16,866 nucleotides of DNA from JAVBMP01 sp031552315 (GCA_031552315.1 JAVBMP010000080.1:1-16866), one strand, 5' to 3'; shown: positions 1 through 6,845, counted from the stretch's first letter. A program made the numbers and translations. The notes: generated by a model not told the origin, from the sequence alone.

Positions 1-132
1 GGCCTTTTTGCCCTTTTACTGCGTCGTGCTTCGTCCCGCGCGAAGGTCATATATGCTTGAATATACTCCCTCCGCACGGAACTACGGGATAGGGGCACTC
101 CTTGTAAAAGAACAAAAATTCTCATTGTGCAA
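1..132. repeat. Dispersed intergenic repeat, copy A (left end cut by window)
   Basis: This stretch aligns end to end with 8242-8362. Outside one indel region (about 10 extra bases in this copy near 78-94) and a single-base indel near 56, I count four substitutions, at 20, 29, 34 and 72. Internally it has a hairpin-prone part: GCGAAGG at 40-46 faces CCTCCGC at 69-75 around an AT-rich loop with TATAT/ATATA. The stem is perfect in the other copy but has one mismatch here. The right end reads CATTGTGCAA and then diverges from the other copy, which continues TAGTCTC. The indels break every reading frame across it, so it is probably not coding. The left boundary lies at or beyond the window edge. 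Confidence 0.8.
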
Positions 133-154
133 CGGCCTCCAATGAGAATTTTTG
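113..154. terminator. 15-bp AT-rich perfect hairpin, terminator-like on both strands
   Basis: The arms CAAAAATTCTCATTG (113-127) and CAATGAGAATTTTTG (140-154) are exact reverse complements around a 12-nt loop. Read on the minus strand, the stem ends in a T-rich arm and runs into TTCTTTT. Read on the plus strand it runs into CCCTTTTA. It lies about 130 bp past the cheV stop and could end cheV transcription. It is also built from the end sequences of the dispersed repeat, so it may simply be the junction of two repeat ends. Terminator function is inference. Confidence 0.4.
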
Positions 155-176
155 CCCTTTTATGGCATTTGAGGCT

Positions 177-218
177 ATTGCCCGGCAAGAATTTGCAGAC
201 AAATTCTTGCCGGGCAAT
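177..218. repeat. 19-bp perfect inverted repeat with CAGA tetraloop
   Basis: The arms 177-195 (ATTGCCCGGCAAGAATTTG) and 200-218 are exact reverse complements separated only by CAGA. This is far more stable than chance would give. It sits 63 bp past the cheV stop, so on the minus strand it is the first strong structure downstream of cheV. No T-run follows on either strand, so it is not a classic intrinsic terminator. It could block 3' exonuclease, help Rho-dependent termination, or be a REP-like or mobile-element end. The bases just outside (GAGGCTATTG) resemble the terminal sequence GAGACTATTG of the repeat at 8226. Confidence 0.6.
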
Positions 219-280
219 TCACTCATTTCAGTCGTAACTTGCTCTGTTGCGCCGCGCTTCGCTTTCGGGCCGCGGTTGCG

Positions 281-1231
281 CTACCCTTTATTTCTTTGTT
301 CAATCAGCGCAATGGCGCGTTTGGCAACCGTGGTGATTTCCGGTTTGGATATCTGGTCGTCCGCGCCGACCGAATCGCCCTTATGGCGCAGTTTTTCAGT
401 GATCAGTGAAGAAAACAGCACCACGGGCAGCTGCTTCAAATCCGGGTCGTCCTTGATGCGTTTGCACAGGTTAAGGCCGTCTATCACCGGCATTTCAATG
501 TCAGAAATTACCACTTGCACAAAGTCTTCAAGGGGCCTTTCTTCTTGCTGGGCGCGTTTTTTGATGGATTGCAGCCTGTCCCAGGCCTCTTTGCCGGTAT
601 TGACAGCTTCCACCACAAACCCGGCCTTTTGCAGCAGGTCTTTGATCATTTCACGTATGACGGTGGAATCGTCCGCCACCAGGGCGCGGTAGGAAACGTT
701 TGACGTCCATTCCACGGCCGCGTCAAGGCGCAGGCCCAGTTGCGGGTTCAGGTCGCTGACAATGCGTTCAAGATCCAGCAGGAAGATGATGCGGCCTTCC
801 ATTTTGACAACGCCGGTAATGCTGTTGCTGGTAAGGGCGGAAACATAGGCGTTGGGCGGTTCAACCTCTTCCCAGCTAAGCCGGTGAATGCGGTTTACGC
901 CGGAAACGGAAAAGGCCGTGTTTACGTTGTTAAATTCCGTAACAATGACCTTGCTGGAATCTTGCGCGTTGTGGTGCTTGCCCAGCCAAACGGCCAGATC
1001 CACCAGCGGGATGATGCGTGAACGCAGGTTGAAGGCGCCAAGCACAGAGGGGTGGCGCACTTCCGGCAGTTCCGTAACCTTTGGTTTGCGAATAATTTCC
1101 AGCACCTTGGCAACGTTTACGCCGTAATAGCCTTTATAGACGCTGCCGTCATGGTCTACCTCATCAAGGTAAAACTCAACTATTTCAAGTTCATTCGTGC
1201 CGGCTTCCAACAAAATGTTATTTTGGCTCAT
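281..1231 (-). CDS. cheV: Chemotaxis protein CheV (CheW-receiver fusion)
   Basis: The 316-residue protein couples chemoreceptors to the kinase CheA in the cytoplasm. Residues about 15-165 form a CheW-like domain, with the typical stretches YYGVNVAKVLEII near 36-48 and LGAFNLRSRIIPLVDLA near 64-80. Residues about 182-312 form a response-regulator receiver domain: acidic pair D187/D188, probable phosphoacceptor D244 in VISDIEMP, S275 at the switch position and K296 in SKPE. All phosphorylation residues are present, so the receiver is probably active. I chose the ATG at 1231 because GGAGGG stands 4 nt upstream; a TTG six codons earlier has no such site. It follows ispH by 47 bp and ends at TAG. 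No other chemotaxis gene is nearby, which is common for CheV. Confidence 0.95.
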   Translation of the reverse strand: MSQNNILLEAGTNELEIVEFYLDEVDHDGSVYKGYYGVNVAKVLEIIRKPKVTELPEVRHPSVLGAFNLRSRIIPLVDLAVWLGKHHNAQDSSKVIVTEFNNVNTAFSVSGVNRIHRLSWEEVEPPNAYVSALTSNSITGVVKMEGRIIFLLDLERIVSDLNPQLGLRLDAAVEWTSNVSYRALVADDSTVIREMIKDLLQKAGFVVEAVNTGKEAWDRLQSIKKRAQQEERPLEDFVQVVISDIEMPVIDGLNLCKRIKDDPDLKQLPVVLFSSLITEKLRHKGDSVGADDQISKPEITTVAKRAIALIEQRNKG

Positions 1232-1265
1232 AAGCCCTCCAGCCTTCAAAAAAGCATATACAAAC

Positions 1266-1293
1266 TATATATATTTTATCACAAGGAAAGCAA
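1266..1293 (-). promoter_or_regulatory. Possible sigma70-type promoter for cheV
   Basis: On the minus strand TTGCTT (1293-1288), a 16-nt spacer and TATATA (1271-1266) lie 35 nt before the cheV ATG. The -35 part overlaps the last codons of ispH. The short ispH-cheV gap is strikingly AT-rich compared with its surroundings, which supports a promoter here. The matches are imperfect, and cheV could also be read from the ispH transcript. Confidence 0.35.
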
Positions 1294-2202
1294 TAAATTT
1301 TCCACCGCGTCAATATGCTTTGCCGGGGTGGACGCCCCGGCCGTAAGCCCCACGGCCTGCAGCCCCGCAAGTTTTTCCGTTTGCAATTCTGCCGGCGTTT
1401 CAATGTGCATGGTCAAAAGGCCTTTTTCTTCAGCCAGTTCCGCCAGGCGGCGCGTGTTGCCGCTGTTTTTGCCGCCCACCACCACCATGGCTTCCACCTG
1501 CCCGGCAAGCTGCAAAAGTTCTTCCTGACGCTGGCGGGTGGCTTCACAAATGGTATTCAGCAACACAAAATTTTTTGCGGCTTCCGGGTTGAAGCGCTCC
1601 AGATGCGTCTGTAGCAAACCGTAAATATCATCAAAAAGTTCTTTTGCCTGCGTGGTTTGGGCGGCCAGCGCCAGAGAACCCGCGCCTTTTTCCGCCCAGG
1701 CCTTCAGGGTGGCCCGGTGCTGTTCCAATTCCGCCAGGCTGGAAAATACTATTCGGGGGCAAGCGGCATAGCTGACCAGCCCCAGCACTTCCGGGTGATC
1801 GGCTTCACCAAAAAGCAGAAGCAGGTTTTCCGGCGCGGCGCAGGCCTTTTTTATAAGCAGCTGGGCGGCCTTGACCCGGGGACAGGTGGCGTCTGCCAAA
1901 AAGCAGCCCCTTTCCCGCAGGGCTGCTTCTTCCGCGCAGGGCACCCCGTGCGCCCGGATAAGCACCAGGTCTTCCGGCTGGGCCTGCTCGATATTTTTCA
2001 AACAGACCACGCCAGCGTCCTCATATTCCTTTACCAGCAGCGGGTTGTGAATAATCGGGCCCAAAGTGGCCAGGCGGCGGGGCCGGGCGCTTTGGCCCTG
2101 TTCGCTCGCTTCATTATGCTCTTTAAGGGCCTTGTCCAGCTTTTGCAGGGCCAGGCTGACCCCAAAACAAAAACCCGCCGATTTGGCGCGTATAACGTGC
2201 AT
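1279..2202 (-). CDS. ispH: 4-hydroxy-3-methylbut-2-enyl diphosphate reductase
   Basis: IspH (LytB) is the last enzyme of the methylerythritol-phosphate isoprenoid pathway. It reduces HMBPP to IPP and DMAPP with a [4Fe-4S] cluster. The 307-residue product has the three cluster cysteines: C12 in GFCFGV, C107 in DATCPRV and C219 in NTICEATRQRQ. It also has the family motifs GPIIHNP (48-54), IRAHGVP (82-88), HPEVLG (136-141), GGKNSGNT (243-250) and TAGASTP (287-293). The ATG at 2202 starts directly with the conserved MHVIRAKSAGFCFG. An upstream in-frame ATG would add 28 unlike residues. The ribosome site is weak (AAGAG). A good sigma70-like promoter lies 133-161 bp upstream, so this gene probably has its own transcript, possibly extending into cheV. 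Confidence 0.96.
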   Translation of the reverse strand: MHVIRAKSAGFCFGVSLALQKLDKALKEHNEASEQGQSARPRRLATLGPIIHNPLLVKEYEDAGVVCLKNIEQAQPEDLVLIRAHGVPCAEEAALRERGCFLADATCPRVKAAQLLIKKACAAPENLLLLFGEADHPEVLGLVSYAACPRIVFSSLAELEQHRATLKAWAEKGAGSLALAAQTTQAKELFDDIYGLLQTHLERFNPEAAKNFVLLNTICEATRQRQEELLQLAGQVEAMVVVGGKNSGNTRRLAELAEEKGLLTMHIETPAELQTEKLAGLQAVGLTAGASTPAKHIDAVENLLLSL

Positions 2203-2334
2203 GTTGTGTTCTCTTGCAACAGGTTTACCGCAATTTCCATTTATGCCTGAAAAAACAATACCCGCCATGCGCCGGCAATGCGCCAAAAAATTCCACGGGA
2301 AGCGCGCGGGTATAATGAAAGCTTATTGTGGCAG

Positions 2335-2363
2335 AGTATAATTCGTTTATCGAAATTTGGCAA
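2335..2363 (-). promoter_or_regulatory. Sigma70-like promoter for ispH
   Basis: Minus-strand TTGCCA (2363-2358), an exact 17-nt spacer and TATACT (2340-2335) match the consensus well (5/6 and 5/6). The expected start near 2328 would give a leader of about 125 nt before ispH. The leader region 2203-2334 contains no recognisable riboswitch that I can see. Confidence 0.6.
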
Positions 2364-2387
2364 AGTTTTTTATCTGAGACAGGCAAT

Positions 2388-3647
2388 TCACGTTTTATCT
2401 ATTTGGGCGCTGAAAAAATCTTCAATCAGCGTATAAAATTCATCCCAGGCGCGGCATTGCGTCAAACTGGCGCGCAGGGCCTTTGCGCCGGGAAAATTGT
2501 GCAGGTAGCGCGGCACAATGCCGCGCATCTTTACCAGGGCCCCGTCAAGGCGTTCCGGGCCTTCCTTGCGCCGCGCCCGTTCTGCGCGGGCGGGGGCCAG
2601 AAGGGCGGCATCAAAGGCGCGCATCAATTCCGCATGGCGCAAAATGCGGGCCTTTACCGTCGGCCCGGAATAAGAACTGGCACAAGAACCGGCGCAAGCA
2701 TCGGCACAAGAACCGGCGAGCGGCCCGGCACAAGAGCTGGCGCAAGGCCCGGCACAAGAGCTGGCACAAGAACCGGCGCAGGGCCCAGCGCAAGGCCCGG
2801 CACCTTCCGTTGCCTGCCCGGCGGCTTCTTCCGCGCCCTGCCGCCCGCGCGGGGCGTACAAGGCTTTAAGTTCATTGAAAATTGCCGGGTTGTGCAAGGC
2901 CCCGCGCGCGAACATTACCCCGTCTGCCCGGCTTTCTTCCAGGCAGCGCAGGGCGTCTTGCGCGGTAAAAAGGTCACCGCTGGCGATCAGGGGTATTTGC
3001 AGGCACGCGGCAAGCTTGAGCAGGGCCTGCCAGTCCGCCTGCCCGCTGAAGCCCTGCCGCGCGTAACGCGGGTGCAGGGTTATCCACCCGGCCCCGGCGT
3101 CTTGCAGCCTTTGGGCCAGTTCCAGATAATTTTCTCCGTCCCTGTCCCAGCCCAGGCGCAATTTGAAGCCCACCCGGCCCGGCCCGGCAACCCCTGTCAG
3201 GGCTTTGCCCACCTTTACGGCGTGTTCCACATCCTTCAGCAGGGCGGCCCCGGCCCCGGCCTTGACCACCTTGGGCACGGAACAGCCCATGTTCAGATCA
3301 ATATGCGTAAAGCCGCGTTGCAGCACCAGTTCCGCCGCCTGGGCCAGAAATTCCGGTTCCTGCCCAAAAAGTTGCGCCACCAGCGGGCGGTCGGCTTCCG
3401 GGTTTGCCGGGAAGCCCGCCAGCGGCGTGGTGGCCAGAAGTTCTTCGGTGGAGGAAAGGCTGCCGGAGCCTTTGCGGGCCTGCGCGGAATAGACCAGCCC
3501 CTTGGCGCTGATCATTTCCGTTACGGCAACGGCGGCGCCGCCTTCACGGCAAAGCAGGCGAAAGGGCAAGTCCGTATAACCGGCAAGGGGGGCCAGCCAA
3601 GGATATTCCGGCCCGATGGGCAGGCCGGAATTGTTCACTTTATTCAT
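2388..3647 (-). CDS. dus: tRNA-dihydrouridine synthase with Cys-rich tandem-repeat insertion
   Basis: This FMN enzyme reduces uridines in the D-loop of tRNA. The 419-residue protein starts with the Dus barrel: APLAGYTDLPFR (19-30), catalytic C122 in NMGCSVPKV, K162 in FKLRLGW, H192 in LHPRYARQGFSG and the FMN-phosphate region IASGD / GVMFARGAL (221-251). A C-terminal helical tRNA-binding part (about 333-412) ends with LVKMRGIVPRYLHNFPGA. Between them, residues about 283-329 form an unusual linker in which every fourth residue is Cys at nine positions. The ATG at 3647 overlaps the dedA stop by 8 nt, giving a start just before the barrel. Longer upstream starts fall inside dedA and add unlike sequence. 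The family is certain, but the Dus subtype (A, B or C, hence the uridine position) is not. Confidence 0.92.
   Translation of the reverse strand: MNKVNNSGLPIGPEYPWLAPLAGYTDLPFRLLCREGGAAVAVTEMISAKGLVYSAQARKGSGSLSSTEELLATTPLAGFPANPEADRPLVAQLFGQEPEFLAQAAELVLQRGFTHIDLNMGCSVPKVVKAGAGAALLKDVEHAVKVGKALTGVAGPGRVGFKLRLGWDRDGENYLELAQRLQDAGAGWITLHPRYARQGFSGQADWQALLKLAACLQIPLIASGDLFTAQDALRCLEESRADGVMFARGALHNPAIFNELKALYAPRGRQGAEEAAGQATEGAGPCAGPCAGSCASSCAGPCASSCAGPLAGSCADACAGSCASSYSGPTVKARILRHAELMRAFDAALLAPARAERARRKEGPERLDGALVKMRGIVPRYLHNFPGAKALRASLTQCRAWDEFYTLIEDFFSAQIDKT
2661..2801 (-). repeat. 12-nt tandem repeat inside dus (C-A-[GS]-[PS] units)
   Basis: About eleven or twelve in-frame 12-nt units, such as TGTGCCGGTTCT, TGTGCCAGCTCT and TGCGCAGGGCCT on the coding strand, encode a strictly four-residue period. 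Cysteines fall at 286, 290, 294, 298, 302, 306, 314, 318 and 322. The two in-phase exceptions are L310 and Y326. The units differ by point changes, so the array is not a fresh expansion. The insertion falls at the boundary between the barrel and the helical domain. Confidence 0.9.
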
Positions 3648-4356
3648 GGCTTCCGGGTTTGACTGCCTGCTGGGCCGCGTTTTGTCCCGCGGGTTGGGCG
3701 GGCGCCGCAATTTCCGCGTTCGCATCCGCAGCCGGGTCATGCCCAAGCCCGGCGCGGGCCACGGCTTCGGCATTGTCTATGTCCGCCTTGTCGCGCTTGC
3801 GGCGTATCCACCAGAAGACCACAAAAAGCAGAATCAGAATGCCTACAACAGCCAGCGCCCCGTGCTTGAAATTGGCCATGGCGGCTGTGAAGGCCTCGCC
3901 AAGATAATAGCCGCCATAGGCAAAGGAAAAGGCCCAGACCATGGCCCCTATGAGGTTAAGGCAAAAGAACTTGAAGTGGCTTACGCCGCTCATGCCCAGC
4001 ATTATGGGCGTAATGTTGCGCACCCCGTAAACAAAGCGGAAGCCCAGAATAAGCATGGTTTCATGCCGCAGCATAAGGTCGCGCACTTTATCGGTATTTT
4101 TTTCCAGCCGGGGGAATTTTTTGAAAATGGCCGGGCCAAAATGCTTGCCCAAAAAAAACATAAGCTGGTCGCTGCAAAAGCTGCCCGCAAAGGCGCACAG
4201 GGCAATAAGCCAAGGGTGAAGGGTGCCAAGGGCGGAAGCGGCAACACCGGCCAGTATGACGCAGGTTTCGCCTTCAATAAAGGTCCAACCCACAATAATA
4301 AGGTAAGTAAGGTGGCCCCATTGCTGAAAAAGTTCCTGCCAAAAAGCTGTATCCAT
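3640..4356 (-). CDS. DedA/SNARE-associated family membrane protein
   Basis: The 238-residue inner-membrane protein belongs to the DedA family, which includes transporters linked to undecaprenyl-phosphate or phospholipid flipping and to proton-motive-force homeostasis. Family marks are the N-terminal re-entrant segment with FIEGETCVILAG (27-37), the stretch AGSFCSDQLMFFLGKHFG (57-74), and RFVYGVRNITPIMLGMSG (107-124) with R107 and R113. Hydrophobic segments cluster near 15-40, 46-70, 100-122, 130-155 and 167-184. After WWIRRKRDK a cytoplasmic-looking Ala/Pro/Gln-rich tail (about 190-238) is low-complexity. The start at 4356 has GTGAGG 4 nt upstream. The gene is 20 bp behind the J-domain gene and overlaps dus, so the three form an operon. 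The substrate cannot be told from sequence. Confidence 0.88.
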   Translation of the reverse strand: MDTAFWQELFQQWGHLTYLIIVGWTFIEGETCVILAGVAASALGTLHPWLIALCAFAGSFCSDQLMFFLGKHFGPAIFKKFPRLEKNTDKVRDLMLRHETMLILGFRFVYGVRNITPIMLGMSGVSHFKFFCLNLIGAMVWAFSFAYGGYYLGEAFTAAMANFKHGALAVVGILILLFVVFWWIRRKRDKADIDNAEAVARAGLGHDPAADANAEIAAPAQPAGQNAAQQAVKPGSHE

Positions 4357-4376
4357 GAAACCTCACAAAATCTTGC

Positions 4377-5225
4377 CTATTCTTTTTTGGGAACAAGCGT
4401 TAGGTACAAATCGCCCTGAATGGAACCCACTTTTTTGCCCAGGCCGCGCAGACGCACCGGCTGGCCGGCCACAAAATCCGGCGGCAAGGTAAGTTCCACC
4501 GTGCTGGTTTTACCGGCAAAACCCCGGTGTATTTTCAGGCGCAGCCTGGCCCCCGGCACAAGCTGGGCGCGGGGCAGGGCAATGGTTTGTTCATCATCGG
4601 ACTGGCGGCGCAGCCAGCCCTTTACCCCGCCCACCACGCCGCTGGTAATACTGCTTATCAGGCCGGGCGCAACCTGCACGGCGGGTTCTTCTTCATTTAC
4701 CGGTTTGGAAGGGCGGTTTTTGCTGCCGGGGCGGGGAGAATTGAAATCAGGCCGGGCGTGGCGGTAAATATCTTCAAACACCCGCCGGGCGAAGGGGTCT
4801 TCCAGAATATCCTTAAGCACATCTTCGCGGCTTTTCCCGCCCACGTCCTGCCGGGGCGGGGCCTCTTTGGCCTCTTCATCTGGCCGGTTCGGGCCGCTTT
4901 CTGCCTGCGCGGAATTGGAGGAGGAAAAATCCTTGTCAAAACGCGCCTTGGCCTGTGAATAGGCCTTGCCGGCATCTTGCCGGGCCTTGCGGTCTTCCGG
5001 GTTGTCCCAGGCGCTTTTTCCGGCCTTGTAGTGACGGGGGGTTTTGTCGTGCAAAAGCAGCACATAGGCTTCATTCAGGCGCTGAAAGCGGCGGGCGGCA
5101 TCCGGCAGATCCGGGTGCAGATCCGGGTGCAGTTCAAAGGCCAGGCGGCGGTAGGCGCTTTTAAGCTCCGCCAGCCCGGCTTTTTCAGAAATACCAAGAA
5201 TATCACAGCACTCTTTGCGGGTCAC
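4377..5225 (-). CDS. J-domain protein, CbpA/DnaJ-like without zinc finger
   Basis: The 282-residue probable Hsp70 co-chaperone starts with a J domain (about 4-65): YRRLAFEL then HPD at 33-35, and LNEAYVLL near 50-57. A polar, charged linker (70-135) and a helical stretch (EDVLKDILEDPFARRVFEDIYRH, two segments near 134-156) follow. Residues about 213-280 form a single DnaJ C-terminal-type beta domain (LPRAQLVPGARLRL, VELTLPPDFVAGQPVRLRGLGKK, GDLYLTL). There is no CxxCxGxG zinc-finger region and it is shorter than CbpA, so it is probably a specialised J protein rather than the main DnaJ. GTG at 5225 is chosen because AAGAGG stands 5 nt upstream and the J domain begins at once. An upstream ATG at 5444 would read through a GC-rich repeat. 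HPD is followed by a second HPD (37-39) from a 12-nt duplication. Confidence 0.85.
   Translation of the reverse strand: MTRKECCDILGISEKAGLAELKSAYRRLAFELHPDLHPDLPDAARRFQRLNEAYVLLLHDKTPRHYKAGKSAWDNPEDRKARQDAGKAYSQAKARFDKDFSSSNSAQAESGPNRPDEEAKEAPPRQDVGGKSREDVLKDILEDPFARRVFEDIYRHARPDFNSPRPGSKNRPSKPVNEEEPAVQVAPGLISSITSGVVGGVKGWLRRQSDDEQTIALPRAQLVPGARLRLKIHRGFAGKTSTVELTLPPDFVAGQPVRLRGLGKKVGSIQGDLYLTLVPKKE
5109..5132 (-). repeat. Perfect 12-nt tandem duplication in J-domain gene
   Basis: ATCCGGGTGCAG occurs twice in a row (plus-strand reading) and encodes Leu-His-Pro-Asp twice. The result is HPD-L-HPD in the catalytic loop between helices II and III. A third, degenerate LPD follows. Confidence 0.9.
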
Positions 5226-5264
5226 CTTAACCTCTTGAAGAAACCAGATAGAAAACCAAAAACC

Positions 5265-5470
5265 GTATGCCTTCGGCGGGCAGGGGCGCTGCCCCCGCAC
5301 CCCGCCAAAGGGCCCTGTTTGGCATGGGCCCCTTTGGAAACCCCATAACAGGGTTATAGCGATATAGCGACAAGCTACTTTTAGCCCTCCATAACGGGGT
5401 TCAGGAGGGAGGGGGTCTGGGGGAGGGCACCTCAAGGGCTTCAAGCCCTTGGGGTGCCCTCCCCCGGTTA
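5265..5470. repeat. GC-rich intergenic mosaic with large hairpins
   Basis: The 253-bp gap between vor gamma and the J-domain gene is largely made of palindromes. The strongest has arms 5419-5441 and 5443-5465, 23 bp with one non-Watson-Crick pair (T:G on the plus strand, A:C on the minus). It centres on AAGGGCTTCAAGCCCTT. A second has arms 5305-5315 and 5326-5337 (CCAAAGGGCCC facing GGGCCCCTTTGG, one extra C). No T-run follows either, so intrinsic termination is not evident, although the large hairpin lies 14 bp past the gamma stop. The style resembles GC-rich spacer repeats I remember from Desulfovibrio genomes. That is memory, not a search result. Confidence 0.6.
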
Positions 5471-5478
5471 TTCACTGC

Positions 5479-6021
5479 CTACACAGCGTCAAAGCCGGCC
5501 TTGAGGGCTTCGGCGTTTTTGGGCAAAAGGTGGCTGTAGTGGCTGGAAACAACGTGGTGCAGGCTGTCTTGCACCCGTTGCAGGGGCAATATGCCTGTGG
5601 CTTTTATGTAAGCGCCAAGGGCCACCATGTTGGCCATTTTGGTATTGCCAAGCTTGTCGGCAATTTCATTGGCCGCGACGCCCACGCTGCGCACGCGGGC
5701 GGTTTCAGCCTTTGTGATGTCCACCAGTGAGGAGTTTATTACCTGCACCCCGCCATCTTCCAACCGGGGCTGGAATTTGTCCAAAGAGGGCTGGTTCATG
5801 ATAATAAGGCTTTTGGGCCGCTGGATAATGGGGGAACCAATATCTTCCGCCCCTATGCACACGGTGCAGTTGGACGTGCCGCCGCGCATTTCCGGGCCGT
5901 AAACCGGCATGAAGGTAACATTCAGGCCCTGATCCATCGCGGCATAGGCCAGCAGGTTGCCTATAAGCATAACCCCCTGGCCGCCGAAACCGGCCATAAT
6001 TACGTCTATATAAAGGCTCAT
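5479..6021 (-). CDS. 2-oxoacid:ferredoxin oxidoreductase, gamma subunit
   Basis: The 180-residue product is the gamma (catalytic-domain III) subunit of a CoA-dependent 2-oxoacid:acceptor oxidoreductase. Marks are the N-terminal GFGGQGVMLIG (11-21) and the signature VYGPEMRGGTSNCTV (40-54). The C-terminal part (MANMVALGAYIKATG) is typical. Its ATG overlaps the beta-subunit stop (ATGA), with GGAGGG just upstream, so translation is coupled. It is the last gene of the operon. Together with alpha, beta and ferredoxin it would cleave a 2-oxoacid oxidatively to acyl-CoA and CO2 with reduction of ferredoxin, or run in reverse for carboxylation. The substrate class is not fixed by this subunit. Confidence 0.9.
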   Translation of the reverse strand: MSLYIDVIMAGFGGQGVMLIGNLLAYAAMDQGLNVTFMPVYGPEMRGGTSNCTVCIGAEDIGSPIIQRPKSLIIMNQPSLDKFQPRLEDGGVQVINSSLVDITKAETARVRSVGVAANEIADKLGNTKMANMVALGAYIKATGILPLQRVQDSLHHVVSSHYSHLLPKNAEALKAGFDAV

Positions 6022-6845
6022 GCGCCCTCCTTTACGGACAGGTCTTTGTAGACCCCAAGGGGGAAGTAAGGGATCATTTCTTCGGTAATGCGCTGATTGG
6101 CCTTTACCGCGTCCATGCGCCAGTTTGTGGGGCAGGCGGAAAGCAGTTCCACAAAGCCGAAGCCCTGGTTTTGGGTTTGCGCCTCAAAGGCGCGGCGCAT
6201 CATTTTTTTGGCCTGGCGGATGTTGGGCACGCTATCCAGCGAACCACGGGCCGCGTAGGCGGTGCCGCCCAAAGAGGCGATAATTTCCGCCATGCGGATG
6301 GGCGCGCCTTCTCTTTCCAGGCAGCGCCCGGCCGGGCAGGTGGTGGTTTTTTGCCCGATAAGGGTGGTGGGGGCCATTTGGCCGCCTGTCATGCCGTAAA
6401 CCGTGTTGTTTACAAACACCACGCTAAGGCGTTCACCCCGGTTGGCGGCGTGCATGATTTCCGCCATGCCTATGGATGCAAGGTCGCCGTCGCCCTGATA
6501 GGCGAAAACGAACTTGTCCGGGCGGGCGCGTTTTACGCCGGTGCCCACAGCCGGGGCGCGGCCGTGCGGGGCTTCAACCGCGTCCACGTCAAGGTAGTTG
6601 TAAATGAACACGGAACAGCCGATGGAGCCTATGCAGATGGCATCATCACGCAGGCCCATTTCATCCAGCAATTCCGCCACCAGGCGGTGGGCCACCCCGT
6701 GATGGCAGCCGGGGCAGTAATGGGTGTTCACATTAAGCAGGCTGGCGGGCTGGTCAAAGACCAGGGTCTCACCGGGCTGCAAATCCACTTTAAATTCACA
6801 GGCGTTGTTGCCCGTGGTATTGACAGAATCAAGATCCGGCGCCAT
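6018..6845 (-). CDS. 2-oxoacid:ferredoxin oxidoreductase, beta (TPP-binding) subunit
   Basis: The 275-residue subunit binds thiamine diphosphate. CPGCHHG (44-50) and SIGCSVFIYNY (74-84) match the N-terminal beta-subunit motifs. GDGDLASIG followed about 25 residues later by NNTVYGMTGGQMAPTT is the TPP/Mg2+ motif. The ATG directly follows the alpha-subunit TAA, with AAGGAG 7 nt before it, so the two subunits are made in step. The first roughly 25 residues are extra compared with the conserved core. No domain fusion is seen. Subunits of the 2-oxoglutarate, branched-chain and pyruvate enzymes are similar here, so the substrate cannot be given from this chain. Confidence 0.92.
   Translation of the reverse strand: MAPDLDSVNTTGNNACEFKVDLQPGETLVFDQPASLLNVNTHYCPGCHHGVAHRLVAELLDEMGLRDDAICIGSIGCSVFIYNYLDVDAVEAPHGRAPAVGTGVKRARPDKFVFAYQGDGDLASIGMAEIMHAANRGERLSVVFVNNTVYGMTGGQMAPTTLIGQKTTTCPAGRCLEREGAPIRMAEIIASLGGTAYAARGSLDSVPNIRQAKKMMRRAFEAQTQNQGFGFVELLSACPTNWRMDAVKANQRITEEMIPYFPLGVYKDLSVKEGA

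Noticed and set aside
2661..2801. CRISPR-like array
   Set aside because: The 12-nt units are contiguous and have no spacers. They encode an in-frame repeat within dus.
2328..3662. A 444-codon open frame on the plus strand opposite dus
   Set aside because: It mirrors dus in GC-rich DNA, has a Gly/Arg/Pro-rich composition without any recognisable motif and no ribosome site. The minus frame carries all Dus catalytic motifs.
5226..5444. Longer start for the J-domain protein
   Set aside because: The extra 73 residues are translated from palindromic spacer. The GTG at 5225 has a good Shine-Dalgarno and begins directly at the J domain.
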